A stretch of DNA of 64,000 nt from Megalonaias nervosa (taxonomy: Eukaryota > Mollusca > Bivalvia > Unionida > Unionidae): assembly GCA_016617855.1 (NCBI GenBank), contig JAECUM010093581.1, positions 1 through 64,000 of the forward strand, read 5' to 3'. Of this stretch, positions 38,801-53,800 are shown piece after piece; the first letter of the stretch is position 1; each line of letters begins with the position of its first letter. The translations under genes were made by a program, and so were the position numbers. The notes below the pieces were generated by a model that worked only from the letters and a program-made list of their open reading frames with translations, searched no databases and had not been told where the DNA came from.

Positions 38801-41800
38801 ATCTGTTGGAGGGCTATTTACACTGCCAAATAGTGAATCAAATCTGTTGGAGGGCTATATAGACCACCAAATAGTGAATCATCTGTTGGAGGGTTTTATA
38901 GACCACCAAATAGTGAATCATCTATTTGGGATTATATTGAATTAAGCATTGAGAGAATCCAGGACACTAAACCCAACACCTAGTTCTTAACTGAGAGTTT
39001 AATGCAAAATTTCTAGTTCCTAATAATAAAGAACTTCAGCTATTGTAATCCACAGCAAATTATGCAAGAAACAACAAATTTTACAGAGTATTCTGAGACT
39101 TTGATTGACGTAATAATGGTGTTAGACCCATAATTCATATCTAGTGCTGGTGTCCTTGATCAATTTCATTCTAGTGGTGTCAGATGCTTCTGCTCAGTAT
39201 ATGCCACCTTCAGACTTACTGCCTCAAAATTCCATTGCTGTAAGAGAGTGATGTGGTTATATGATGAAGGCCACAGTAACAGAGAAAGTTGCGTATTTCT
39301 GGTATTGCTTATGCCTTGGAACTCACAAACAAGAAATATTAACACTGTGACAACTCATGTATTCTCACTTTTCATTTGCTCGCCATTAAGAATGAAAGAA
39401 TTATCATAGCTATTTTATGCTAAATTTTATTACAGGCTTAAAAGGCAATTGTTTTTCTCTGGTTACAGTCCAGATGGAAGAAAACGTGGCCGCAGTTTGG
39501 ACTCGGACTGCGATGAATGCCTTCCTATTTCAAAGAGAATAAACAGACTTCAAATAAAGTGAGTCAGTATATTTATAAAAGATAAATAGATCTCTAGATT
39601 CTACTGGTTGTTTTTAACCCAGTTGTTTATAACCCATCTTATATCTGTAATAGCCAATAGATTCCATCGGTTGTTTATAACCCATCTTATATCTGTAATG
39701 GTCAGTAGAATCCATCAGTTATTTATAACCCATCTTATATCTGTAGTAAACAGTAGATTCCATCGGTTGTTTATAACCCATCTTATATTTGTAATAGACA
39801 GTACATTCCATTGGTTGTTTATAACCCATCTTATATCAGTAGTAGCCAGTAGATTCCATTGGTTGTTTATAACCCATCTTATATCTGTAATAGCCAGTAG
39901 ATTCCATTGGTTGTTTATAACCCATCTTATATCTGTAATAGCCAGTAGATTCTACTGGTTGTTTTTAAACCAGTTGTTTATAACCCATCTTATATCCGTA
40001 GTAGCCAGTAGATTCCATCAGTTGTTTATAAGCCACCTTATATCTGTAATAGCCAGTAGATTCCATTGGTTGTTTATAAGCCATCTTATATCTGTAATAG
40101 CCAGTAGATTCCATTGGTTGTTTATAAGCCATCTTATATCTGTAGTAGCCAGTAGATTCCATCGGTTGTTTATAAGCCACCTTATATCTATAATAGCCAG
40201 TTGATTCCATTGGTTGTTTATAACCCATCTTATATCTGTAATAGCCAGTAGATCCTACTGGTTGTTTTTAACCCAGTTGTTTACAACCCATCTTATACCT
40301 GTAGTAGCCAGTAGATTCCATCGGTTGTTTATAACCCATCTTATATCTATAGTAGCCAGTAGATTCCATCGGTTGTTTATAACCCATTTTATATCTGTAG
40401 TAGCCAGTAGATTCCAATGGTTGTTTTTAACCCATCTTATATCTGTAGTAGCCATTAGATTCCATTGGTTGTTTATAACCCATCTTGTATCTATTGTAGC
40501 CAGTGGATTCTACTGGTCATTTTTAACCCAGTTATTTATAACCCATCTTATATCTGTAATAGCCAGTAGATTCTACTGGTTGTTTTTAACCCAGTGGTTT
40601 ATAACCCATCTCATATCTATAGTAGCCAGTAGATTCTACTGGTTGTTTTTAACCCAGTTGTTTATAACCCATTTTATATCTCTAATAGCCAGTAGATTAT
40701 ATATGTTGTTTATAACCCATCTATATCTGTAATAGACAGTAGATTCCATCGGTTGTTTATAACCCATCTTATATCTGTAATAGCCAGTACATTCCATTGG
40801 TTGTTTATAACCCATCTTCTATCTGTAGTAGCCAGTAGATTCCAATGGTTGTTTTTAACCCATCTTATATCTGTAGTAGCCATTAGATTCCATTGGTTGT
40901 TTATAACCCATCTTGTATCTATTGTAGCCAGTGGATTCTACTGGTCATTTTTAACCCAGTTATTTATAACCCATCTTATATCTGTAATAGCCATTAGATT
41001 CTACTGGATGTTTTTAACCCAGTTGTTTATAACCCATCTTATGTCTATAGTAGCCAGTAGATTCTACTGGTTGTTTTTAACCCAGTTGTTTATAACCCAT
41101 TTTATATTTCTAATAGCCAGTAGACTATATCTGTTGTTTATAACCCATCTTATATCTGCAGTAGCCAGTAGATTCCATTGGTTGTTTATAACCCATCTTG
41201 TATCTGTAATAGCCAGTAGATTCCATTGGTTGTTTATAACACATCTTATATCTGTAATAGCCAGTACATTCCATTGGTTGTTTATAACCCATCTTATATC
41301 TGTAGTAGCCAGTAGATTCTATTGGTTGTTTTTAACCCAGTTGTTCATAACCCATCTTATATCTGTAGTAGCCAGTAGATTCCATCGGTTGTTTATAACC
41401 CATCTTATATCTATAGTAGCCAGTAGATTCCATCGGTTGTTTATAACCCATTTTATATCTGTAGTAGCCAGTAGATTCCAATGGTTGTTTTTAACCCATC
41501 TTATATCTGTAGTAGCCATTAGATTCCATTGGTTGTTTATAACCCATCTTGTATCTATTGTAGCCAGTGGATTCTACTGGTCATTTTTAACCCAGTTATT
41601 TATAACCCATCTTATATCTGTAATAGCCAGTAGATTCTACTGGTTGTTTTTAACCCAGTGGTTTATAACCCATCTCATATCTATAGTAGCCAGTAGATTC
41701 TACTGGTTGTTTTTAACCCAGTTGTTTATAACCCATTTTATATCTCTAATAGCCAGTAGATTATATATGTTGTTTATAACCCATCTATATCTGTAATAGA

Positions 41801-44800
41801 CAGTAGATTCCATCGGTTGTTTATAACCCATCTTATATCTGTAATAGCCAGTACATTCCATTGGTTGTTTATAACCCATCTTCTATCTGTAGTAGCCAGT
41901 AGATTCCAATGGTTGTTTTTAACCCATCTTATATCTGTAGTAGCCATTAGATTCCATTGGTTGTTTATAACCCATCTTGTATCTATTGTAGCCAGTGGAT
42001 TCTACTGGTCATTTTTAACCCAGTTATTTATAACCCATCTTATATCTGTAATAGCCAGTAGATTCTACTGGATGTTTTTAACCCAGTTGTTTATAACCCA
42101 TCTTATGTCTATAGTAGCCAGTAGATTCTACTGGTTGTTTTTAACCCAGTTGTTTATAACCCATTTTATATTTCTAATAGCCAGTAGACTATATCTGTTG
42201 TTTATAACCCATCTTATATCTGCAGTAGCCAGTAGATTCCATTGGTTGTTTATAACCCATCTTGTATCTGTAATAGCCAGTAGATTCCATTGGTTGTTTA
42301 TAACACATCTTATATCTGTAATAGCCAGTACATTCCATTGGTTGTTTATAACCCATCTTATATCTGTAGTAGCCAGTAGATTCTATTGGTTGTTTTTAAC
42401 CCAGTTGTTCATAACCCATCTTATATCTGTAGTAGCCAGTAGATTTTGTCAGTTAAATATAACCAATCTTATATATGTAATAGCCAGTAGATTCTACTGG
42501 TTGTTTTTAACCCAGTTGTTTATAACCCATCTTATATCTATAGTAGCCAGTAGATTCTACTGGTTGTTTTTAACCCAGTTGTTTATAACCCATTTTATTA
42601 TCTGCAATAGCCAGTAGATTCTACTGGTTGTTTTTAACCTATCTTATATCCATAGTAGCCACTAGATTCTACTGATTATTTTTAACCCAGTTGTTTATAA
42701 CCCATCTTATATCTCTAGTAGCCAGTAGATTGTATCTGTTGTTTATAACTGATCTTTGATTCCGTCAGTTGTTTATAACCAATCTTATATCTCTAGTAGC
42801 CAGTAGATTATAATGGTTGTTTTTAACCCAGTTGTCTATAACCCATCTTATATCTGTAATAGCCTGAAACACTGTATTATCGCAGTACATGATGTTCTTA
42901 CCGGTACATATTAAAACTGTTTTGCAATTGTTGCTTACTTATAATTTGTCAAGTTTCAGTGTCTTTCCCTCTTTCTATTCCTATAAAAAGTCTTTCTCAA
43001 AAGAAGCGCCTAAATGTAAATAAAACAGCATACAGTGAATGACCCAGATTAACGTACCATGGGGGAACAACTCTATATTATCGCAGTATTTTCCCAACTT
43101 ACGTATGGTAGCAAGCAGGTATTATAATAAAAATAAAATACGACTTGCCTTATGAGAAGAAATGTTCCATGCTTGTACTGGTTTAGTATTTCCAGAACAA
43201 ATGAAAGGATTCATTGATAAAATCAAACACACAAATGTGAATCGAGTGTAAATCCATGCAGAATCCATGAATAAGAACACTGCAAATTAAAAGCAACTAT
43301 TATTTAATTTTATATGAATTTTAAATGCAATGTGGTCAAAGAAATGTAAATATATAACTATTATTATTATTATTATTATTATTATTAAAATATTACTGAT
43401 TTAAAGAAAGTTTAACTGTTATTATATTCTTATTTACATACAAGAAGTATGATCACAAGCAACATTATGTAAATTTTGGTCCATATTGGCTACCATGAAA
43501 TTAAATTGCAACCTTGATCTTGTCAGGGAATGTATGTCACCATCAGTATATGACCTATAATCATCAAACATCAGATGATACACTGAATATATTTCGTAAT
43601 CAAAGCCAATGCAGGTATGGCATGTTCGACTGGAGTTTTTTTATATGATGATCATCGTAATTGCGTGCACTTTACAAAAATATGATGTTCATTCTTTTTC
43701 ATAGTAAACTTATAAAAAATGTTCAAATTTTAGAGGAAATTGTGCTGTAAGATATTTGCGTCCTTACTGGCTACAGCTTTGCATCTGTAAACAACCGCTA
43801 GACGGCGCATGTCCAAAATTAATCGGAAAATCCCGTTTGCCGCAATAATATAGAGCCAGCGATAATACAGCGTTGGAGTATAGATTCTACTGGTTGTTTT
43901 TAACCCAGTTGTTTATGACCCATCTTATATCTATAGTAGCCAGTAGATTCTACTGGTTGTTTTTAACCCAGTTGTTTATAACCCATTTTATTATCTGCAA
44001 TAGCCGGTAGATTCTACTGGTTGTTTTTAACCCATCTTATATCCATAGTAGCCACTAGATTCTACTGATTATTTTTAACCCAGTTGTTTATAGCCCATCT
44101 TATATCTCTAGTAGCCAGTAGATTATATCTGTTGTTTATAACCGATCTTTGATTCCATCAGTTGTTTATAACCAATCTTATATCAGTGCAGGGGTCAAGA
44201 ATTTTAGGGAGAAGTGACTTCATCTTTTGGACAGAACAGGGAGAAGTGAGAGCTGAACATGAACAGGGAAAAGTGAGAGATGAACAGGGAGAAGTGGGAG
44301 CAAAGCATTCTCTAATTTTGAATTATGCCCACTATTTCCCAGTACGCATATTTGCATTTATCATTGGTTTTAAGTAGCAATTTATTTTCAAGTAGAAAAA
44401 TTTCTGAGTTCTATCTATATTATCAACATATTTGGTGCATGTTTAAAAAATATCATATTCATATGCAGTTTATTTTGGCAATATGCCTTAAAAAGAGAAC
44501 AGCAGATGCTATGCATTGTAACGAATTTAAACTGAGAAACTGGATTACAGTATTGTAATTGCAAGTTAATACAAATGTTAATAATCAACTACCCTCAATC
44601 AAGAATTTTTTTTCTTTCTAAAAGTTATAAAAATGGCAATTGAAAATATTTCTAAACTTGTTTGAAACAACCCCAGTGCAATGTACATGAGTGCAAATGC
44701 ACACGTCTTTCAGATCATACTGTTCGTCCTAATTTCTTTGTTGCCGATAAAAATTTACTGTAACCGTTCATAGACAACATGCTGAAGAAATAAAGTCAGT

Positions 44801-47800
44801 ATATGAATGAACTAAACCATTTTTTCAACCAAATCGACACAGCCAACATGCAGGTGCATCTATTTTTAGAGAGAAGGGTTTTCTTACAAAATGAGTGAAC
44901 TCAGAATACAACTATGACCTTACAGCATCTCAAATTCCACAACATAGCGTTGTTCTGTTTGTTTCTGACCTACATAATAGCATGTAAAGCTTAATCTTCA
45001 ATAATGCAATATTTAGACTCTGCTTTCTATGAATTGCTTATTTTGCTGAATATATTTGCCCAATGGTTTACGAAAAGAGACAGTCTAAGAAAGCAGTACT
45101 TCCCAGTCTCAACAATGTCTGCCATTATTTCCCCATGACAGGATCACCTATGGTTTTAAAATGATCTTTATGAAGAAAATAATGTACATGTGGCAATTAA
45201 AATATTCTTGTTACCGATTCAATTCTTAAAATACAAATTGCCATTTACGTAAGTTTAAGTTTCAAAACACAAGTCTGTATGTTTCAATCTTCAAAGGATA
45301 ACTTGCGGAAATCGTTACTAACTTAGTAGATTCCATCGGTTGTTTATAGCCCATCTTATATCTGTAATATCCAGTAGATTCCATTGGTTGTTTTTAACCC
45401 ATCTTATATCTGTAGTAGCCAGTAGATTCCATCGGTTGTTTATAGCCCATCTTATATCTGTAATAGCCAGTAGATTCCATTGGTTGTTTTTAACTCATCT
45501 TATATCTGTAATAGACAGTAGATTCCATTGGTTGTTTATAACCCATCTTATATCTGTAATAGCCAGTAGGTTCCATTGGTTTTTTATAACCCATCTTATA
45601 TCTGTAATAGCCAGTAGATTCCATTGGTTGTTTATAACCCATCTTATATCTGTAATAGACAGTAGATTCCATTGGTTGTTTATAACCCATCTTATATCTG
45701 TAATAGCCAATAGATTCCATTAGTTGTTTTTAACTCATCTTATATCTGTAGTAGCCAGTAGATTCCATTGGTTGTTTATAACCCATCTTATACTTGTAAT
45801 AGCCAGTAGATTCCATTGGTTGTTTTTAACCCATCTTATATCTGTAATAGCCAGTAGATTCTACTGGTTGTTTTTAACCCAGTTGTTCATAACCCATCTT
45901 ATATCTGTAGTAGCCCTGGATTATATAAGTTACTTATAAGCCTTATAGATTCTTAAAAATGTTTTTGCATAATTTGTTTCAGTTTTTTCAAAGTTATTGT
46001 TTCTGCTGAGGAATTGTGCTTTTTTATCACTGGAGTATAATGCCAGTCACCCCTTTATGTTAAACACTCATCATTTCTGCATTATCAAGTGTTTCCCAAG
46101 ATGAATTTGTGGGGTGGAGCTTGCTTTTGAAACTCATTGTTTTCGTTGTCACAGTAGGAAGGCTTAGGGTTATACCACTCTTTGCTACCAGACTTCTAAT
46201 TTATACTGTTATGGTTTCAGCAATAAAGAAAAGAACATCATTTTAAGTGTTGTACCCAATGATGTCATTAGTTTTCCTCCCTTGTTATTTCAGATCTGCT
46301 AGCACAAGTCAGGAAGATAATGAAAAAGGGGAGGTAAGTATGATTTTATATTTTAGTTCACTAACCAGCTGCACTTGCTCATTGGTACATCATGTTTTGA
46401 TGTGCTTGAATCTGTAGAAAAGAATTAAATATGTGTATTTTACACAAGTGAATTTTGTTCATTTTGCCAAAATAAATACATTTATGTAAGTTTTTACTTC
46501 ACACTGTCTCTCTCTGACACACATATAAAATGCTGTTATGTCAGTTGTTTTCACCAGCAGTTCTACAATTTTAGTCCTAGGTATTATAAGCCTTTTGCAA
46601 GATTTGGGTCACATGTGTTATGACTCCGTGGTCTTAAACTATGTGCATAAAAGAGTGAAAACCAACAAGTTTTGCAAAATTCAACAAATAATTTGTTTCC
46701 CTAGAATTCAAAGTGAAAATTTAAAGAGAACTGTCTTACAGTATTGTGAATTAAGTCCCAAATAGTCCTAGAAGTTCTGTCACAAGTCCAAGTGTATAAA
46801 GTTCCAATTGAATTCCAGTGGTGTTCCAAATAAATTCCAGTATTGAATGTATTGATGTGCCTGTAGTCTTGAATGTGCTAATGTGCCAATGGCCTTGAAT
46901 GTGATTATGTGCTAACATTCTGTTAATGTATCACAATAATATAATCCAGAATGTCTTGGTCTGAATTCGCTATAATTCCAACTTAATGTTCCAGTCCAAG
47001 AATATTATTGAGCAAATTTGTAATTCCAGCAAATAATAATTTGAATTAAAAAAATCCATCCAGATGAGAAACTGAATCCAATAATAAGACTGATTCTGCT
47101 TCTGATGTTAAGGCAAGAATGAGTAATCTTTTAAGTAAACAACATTACATAATAAGCGAAGACACAATAAAAGAGCCTGGATGTAGGTTAGTCTCCTATA
47201 ACATTCAAAGTTGTTAACAAGTTTAGGAATTTCCAAGTGATAATCTATGTCCTAGACTCAGACTAAAATAAACATGTTTACCTCCAAATATAATGATTAG
47301 AATATTTAACCTATACTCATAGAGAAATATTAGCTTTGTATTATTTGGGTTTTACAAAATAAATCTTACTAGTCATGTACACCATAACCTTGATTTTGGA
47401 CCAAGTCATGTACAAGATACAGAATAATCATTAAGAAAAGCCAACAAACAATGTAAATTAAATATACATAAAATGTTGTTGTTGTTTCTTTTGGGTTTGA
47501 TTTTCCACAGACTATAAATAGCATTGTTATGGTTGTGGAGCATTGAGTTAATGACTTTTCTTTAAAATTAGCTTTATGATATGGCTGAAAAATTGTTAAA
47601 GCTACATTAAAATCCAAATCTCTCTCTCACACACACACACACACACATATATGTTCTAAATTAGCTTTACAATAGAATAAAAAAATTAATTGCATTTAGC
47701 AAAGAGTGTGATAATACATTAGTTTATAAAGATATATGCACACAGGTGTTGCATGAATTATATGATGCTGCCATATCCAGGAATTTTTCTACATTTTGGA

Positions 47801-50800
47801 AGTGTGGCTTTAGGCCCACTGAATTGGGAAGAGCGCTGCATAAACAAATTAGATTGTGAATTTTCAAATAAAATGAAAATTAAAGACTTTTTCTCTTCTT
47901 GTTATTTATTTTATGATGTTAACTTGAAAATTTTATTTGTCTGTCTTTCTGATTTTTGAATACATTGACAGCAGTGTCAAGATCTGCATGAGTCTGACTG
48001 TCACTGCACTCTGACAAGACTATCCAAGTGTTCTTACATCTGCATGAGTCTGACTGTCACTGCACTCTGACAAGACTATCCAAGTGTTCTTACATTTGCT
48101 TGGCTCTGACTGTCACTGCACTCTGACAAGACTATCCAAGTGTTCTTACATCTGCATGAGTCTGACTGTCACTGCACTCTGACAAGACTATCCAAGTGTT
48201 CTTACATTTGCTTGGCTGTGACTGTCCCTGCACTCTGACAAGACTATCCAAGTGTTCTTACATCTGCATGAGTCTGAATGTCACTGCACTCTGACAAGAC
48301 TATCCAAGTGTTCTTACATCTGCATGAGTCTGACTGTCACTGCACTCTGACAAGACTATCCAAGTGTTCTTACATCTGCTTGGCTCTGACTGTCACTGCA
48401 CTCTGACAAGACTATCCAAGTGTTCTTACATCTGCATGAGTCTGACTGTCACTGCACTCTGACAAGACTATCCAAGTGTTCTTACATCTGCTTGGCTCTG
48501 ACTGTCACTGCACTCTGACAAGACTATCCAAGTGTTCTTACATCTGTATGAGTCTGACTGTCACTGCACTCTGACAAGACTATCCAAGTGTTCTTACATC
48601 TGCATGAGTCTGACTGTCACTGCACTCTGACAAGACTATCCAAGTGTTCTTACATCTGCATGAGTCTGACTGTCACTGCACTCTGACAAGACTATCCAAG
48701 TGTTCTTACATCTGCTTGGCTCTTAGACGGGTACAGATATCATTCATCAAACTGTAAAACCACAATCAATAATAATTAAATGAAATTTTGTGTAAAGAGT
48801 TGGAATATCATTCATCATCTTAATAGTTTATGAAATAAAAAGGATTTTAAATTTTATCTTGTCCTGTAAGACAGAAAAGCTGTTTCCTTAAAGTTTTCCA
48901 TGATTTTAAATTAAATTTTGAAAATAAAAGAGAAGAAAACTTTGCAGGGAAATCAGTGAACTTTAAGGTATAATTTTACAAAGTTTTAATTGGTACAACA
49001 TTTTTTTTTACCATGCCAGGGTTCCAGGTAATATTATAATGAAATTGTTATGGAATCGAGAAAATGGTAGAAAGTTAAAACAAAAGTGAACTGAAAACTG
49101 CATGCAGAATTTAATATAAATAAACAATATAATTTGAACCAAAATGGAATTGAATTTTAAGATATGAATCACTGATAAGATATAAATCACTGAACAGTTT
49201 GAATGTACTACTCAGGTGTAATGTATCATCTTTCACTAAACACACTCTTTAAAATATATAACACATTTCTGTAAGATTTGAACATTAAACAAAAATACAA
49301 ACTATGAACATGCAATATGAGAATGTATGATTAGGAGATGATGAAAAGTTGTCAGTTGAAGGCTTTCAGATTTAATCGCTGCAGTTTGTACTAGGGACAG
49401 ATCAGGACCTACAGATGTTCCATTGCCCTGGTAAGTATTTCAGAGGTTCCACTGATTTCTTAAATCAGGAAGACCTGGACTTATAGGTATCATTTTTGAA
49501 ATAAATATTGGAATTCCCAAAATTGTCACAGTGGTATTATCCTTTAAATTTTGGTGACAGCCAGTATATTAGTATATTTGTACTTGTGAAAGCCCGAGTG
49601 AAATAACAAGATAAAGATTAGTACACTTGTACTTGTGAAAGCCAGAGAGTGATATAAAAGGTAAAGATTCATACACTTGTACTCATGATAGCCAGAGAAT
49701 GATACAAGGAGGAATAGCTTTTGGAGATTAGAAGTTAATTCATTTGCTGTTTTGGTCATGCAGTGAACTGATAGAAGCAAAGATTTAGGTGAGTCTAGTT
49801 TTGGTAATGCAGAGAACTGATAGAAGCAAAGATTTAGGTGAGTCTAGTTTTAGTCATGCAGTGAACTGATAGAAGCAAAGATTTAGGTGATTTAGTCTAG
49901 TTTAACTATTAGGATGACTTTTAGAGAGAGAGATAAAAAAGTAATTTCAAAAACTTAATTAACCGTAAAAAGAACAATGTTATGTACAGCATATTATTTT
50001 ATCCTTTATTAAGAATACAAAATCATCAGATAGTTCATTCCAAGTCTACTTGACAAGTACGTGTTAACAACTGCAGGTTATCTGACAAAAATAAATAATA
50101 CCTGAATAACTAAATGAAATGAATAAATAGAGTTGAATCAAGTTCCTGAATAAATAACTAAATGAAATGAATAAATAGAGTTGAATCAAGTACCTGAATA
50201 AATAACTAAATGAAATGAATAAATAGAGTTGAATCAAGTACCTGAATAAATAACTGTAATGAAATGAATAAACAGAGTTGAATCAAGTACCTGAATAAAT
50301 AACTGTAATGAAATGAATAAACAGAGTTGAATCAAGTACCTGAATAAATAACTGTAATGAAATGAATAAACAGAGTTGAATCAAGTACCTGAATAAATAA
50401 CTGTAATGAAATGAATAAACAGAGTTGAATCAAGTACCTGAATAAATAACTGTAATGAAATGAATAAACAGAGTTGAATCAAGTACCTGAATAAATAACT
50501 GTAATGAAATGAATAAACAGAGTTGAATCAAGTACCTGAATAAATAACTGTAATGAAATGAATAAACAGAGTTGAAACAAGTACCTGAATAAATAACTGT
50601 AATGAAATGAATAAATAGAGTTGAATCAAGTACCTGAATAAATAACTGTAATGAATAAATAGAGTTGAATCAAGTACCTGAATAAATAACTGTAATGAAA
50701 TGAATAAATAGAGTTGAATCAAGTACCTGAAGAAATAACTAAACAAAATGAATAAATAAAGTTGAAACAAGTAAAGATCATGTACATGATTTTTAAAAAA

Positions 50801-53800
50801 TGCAATTTATAAACTGAAATTCTTTTTATTATATTAAAGTCCTTCTAAACCAGGGGTCTCAAACTCAAACCACCCTGAGGGCCGCATGAGGGCATTTTCA
50901 ATGGCCCAAGGGCCGCACCACCTTAGTTTCTCTCATGACACCTTGTGACGCCAATCATTTTGTGGGCCACAGGATACGGCTTGGCGGGCCACGTGTTTGA
51001 GACCCCTGTTCTAAACCCAGCAATGGCATCAGTACTTAAAAAACAGCATGGAAAATGAATTTTAAAAAATAAAATAAATATTTCATTTCATACTGATTCA
51101 AAATTAGGGCAGTAGTATTGATTATAATGTACAAAGTAAATCAAAGACAATTCAGTGTACAAGGTAAATCAAAGACATATTCAATAGAATATCATACAAA
51201 GTAAATCAAAGACATAGATAATGATTTTTTTCTATAATAACATTAGACATGCATCAGATGACATGCAGACAGCAAAATAATTACTGGTAGAAAGAAAATA
51301 GAAACAGAACTGGTACATTGTTAGAAAAATAGAAACAGAACAACTAATTTAAGATAGTTTTCTTGCCTAGACACAAGAAACTTAAGAATAAAATCGTTGT
51401 AACCTGCACCATCTAAGGAAACATATTCCTTTTTTAAGGCTTAGCAAACTTTGCAAACCTCATCTTTTGAGTTGTTCAAAAATGCAAAACAGTCAAAGTA
51501 TTTGAACCATTTGCTTTGAAAATCCCTTCTTTTAAAACATTTAGGAGATTGTTCATAATTCACATCGATATTTTAGCCACTTTTTGATCTGGGGAGAACA
51601 TCCCCTTACTGCTGATACTGATACAAGTTGCTCAGAATTTTGAGCCATGATTGCCTTAACTGGTTGACAGAATGATGTTTAATATATATAGTCACCGGCA
51701 AGGTTGACAGTTTCTACTGATTAAAGTAGTTCATTGTTAAACTTCGTACATCCAATGAACCATTTATCACTATGAAAGAAAATTGGATGACATTAGCAGT
51801 CATGCTCAAGTAACCATACTTCAGGTTTAAAGGTTTTACTGTTTTGATAGATAAAATTATATCAGTTCATACTGACTTTAACTCATAATTATAAAATTAC
51901 AGACTGAGGTAGTAAGATTAGGCAAAGGAAGAAGAACTAAAAGACAAAAGAAAGAATTAAATTCTGAAAGGTAAGCCTTACATGACCGTAGTCCTTCAGT
52001 ACAGCAAGGTCAACCTGGGATCAAGGAAATCCAAAACTAGTGGGCAGCTCTGTAACATTGAATGCATCGTATATATCCAGTAGTTGTCTGTAGACAAATG
52101 GAACACCTGGAGACTGTTGAGACTTGTCTGGCTTCTGCATCCTGATCTCCTCAGTCCTCATGCTAAAGCTATTTTGCTGTAATGTTCTCAAAGTTTAGCA
52201 TTAAATTTTGCTGAATTATATATTTTGAAAGATAACTAATTGTCTGCTGATGAACTGGTGCAAGTCATGAACTTTCACATTTACTTTAGGATGCAGATGG
52301 GTAAAGTTTTAGATTTCTTCTTTTATCCCAAAGTGATTCAGAATGAACTAAATTTATGTTTTCCATTTATTGTGTTACAACCTTTAATACCCATGAATCT
52401 CTTACCTGTCAAAACTTTACTCCTTAGCACTGAAGTCTCAATCACCATCAAAACTCTTGAGCCCTTATTTTAATAAACCAGTCCTTTACAGTCTGCAAGG
52501 AATGACAAAATATGTCAAACTGAGTTTTCTTTTCCTGATATTTGCTCTCATCAGCTATCTGAGCAGGGTTTTTTTCCTTGTAGTCATTCTAGCAGACAAC
52601 CTTCAATCACCTTTCTTAAAGATCCAATCAGTCCTTGTAGTGGTTCTAGCAGACTACTGTCAGTCACCTTATTTGTAGTGATTCTAGCAGACTACTGTCA
52701 GTCACCTTATTTGTAGCGATTCTAGCAGACTACTGTCAGTCACCTTATTTGTAGCGATTCTAGCAGACTACTGTCAGTCACCTTATTTGTAGTGATTCTA
52801 GCAGACTACCTTCAGTCACCTTATTTATAGTGTTTCTGGTGGACTACCTTTGATCACCTTGCTTAAAATTCAGTCATTTGCAGGATAGATTTGTAGTGAT
52901 TCAAGCAGACTACTTCAGTCATCTTACTTAAAAATTCAGTCATTTGCAATATAGACTTCAAGTGATTTGAGCAGACTATGTCAATCACCTTAATTAAAAA
53001 TCCAATCATAGACTTTGAAGAGAGGTAAGTTACACATGGATGTGCACTGTTAACATGACACTAAAGATATTCCACTCCAAATTTTGCCACAGTCTTGACA
53101 GAAAGTTCAGACAGTCCATCATTGCTCATTCAGAAAGTACTGACACTGGATTAGTTTCTTACAGCTTCTGTGTTTTTTATACTTTTAATTTAAATCAATT
53201 TCTGTAGCTGCTGTAACAGGTTAATTTAATAGCAGTAATAACTTACCATACCACTATTGCATAGCTTTACTTTTTCATGCCAAATTACCACCATCCATTT
53301 GATGTGAATACATCCTGTCACAAGGTGGATAATTCTCAGTATGATGCATTCCACTTGAGCTCTTCACATGGTGCATGTGTAGAATGGGCATCTTTTTCAA
53401 GGACAGCATGCTATATAGATATGTCTAGATTGTCAACAGAGAAAATTTGCTTGTAGCAAATGTTTACTGCATTAACGGTATCTCTTCTAGATTTAATTTG
53501 AATCTTGGTGTTATACTATCCATTCTGTAATTTTATTTCTATGCTGGTAACCTTTTCCTCCCTTTAGAATTCATTTATTTAAGGAACCCTACAGTCTACA
53601 AGTTGCCTTGTGTATCCCACCATTTCAGTGACTGGGTACATTCTCCTACTTTCCAGTAAACAACTAAGGTATGGGAATGTCCCTGTGTTAAAGGAATGAC
53701 TACAGAACCTGTCTAAAATAGAGGCCAGTGTATTCCTCTCTCTGTCTGAAAAATAGATTGACATAGCCACCAATAAAAATTTATGAATTTTTTTAATGTT

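Noticed and set aside
40753..41796. 347-codon plus-strand frame in the satellite
   Set aside because: It is a (16-residue)n translation of a 48-bp repeat. The opposite strand is also open, and there is no start context or domain.
41817..42617. 266-codon frame in the satellite
   Set aside because: Same repeat artefact, a duplicate of the previous frame at 1,064-bp offset.
39605..45945. CRISPR-like regular spacing
   Set aside because: Units are contiguous variants without unique spacers, in an animal intron.
50528..50770. Minus-strand frame with repeated LFIQVL
   Set aside because: Translation of the 49-bp minisatellite.
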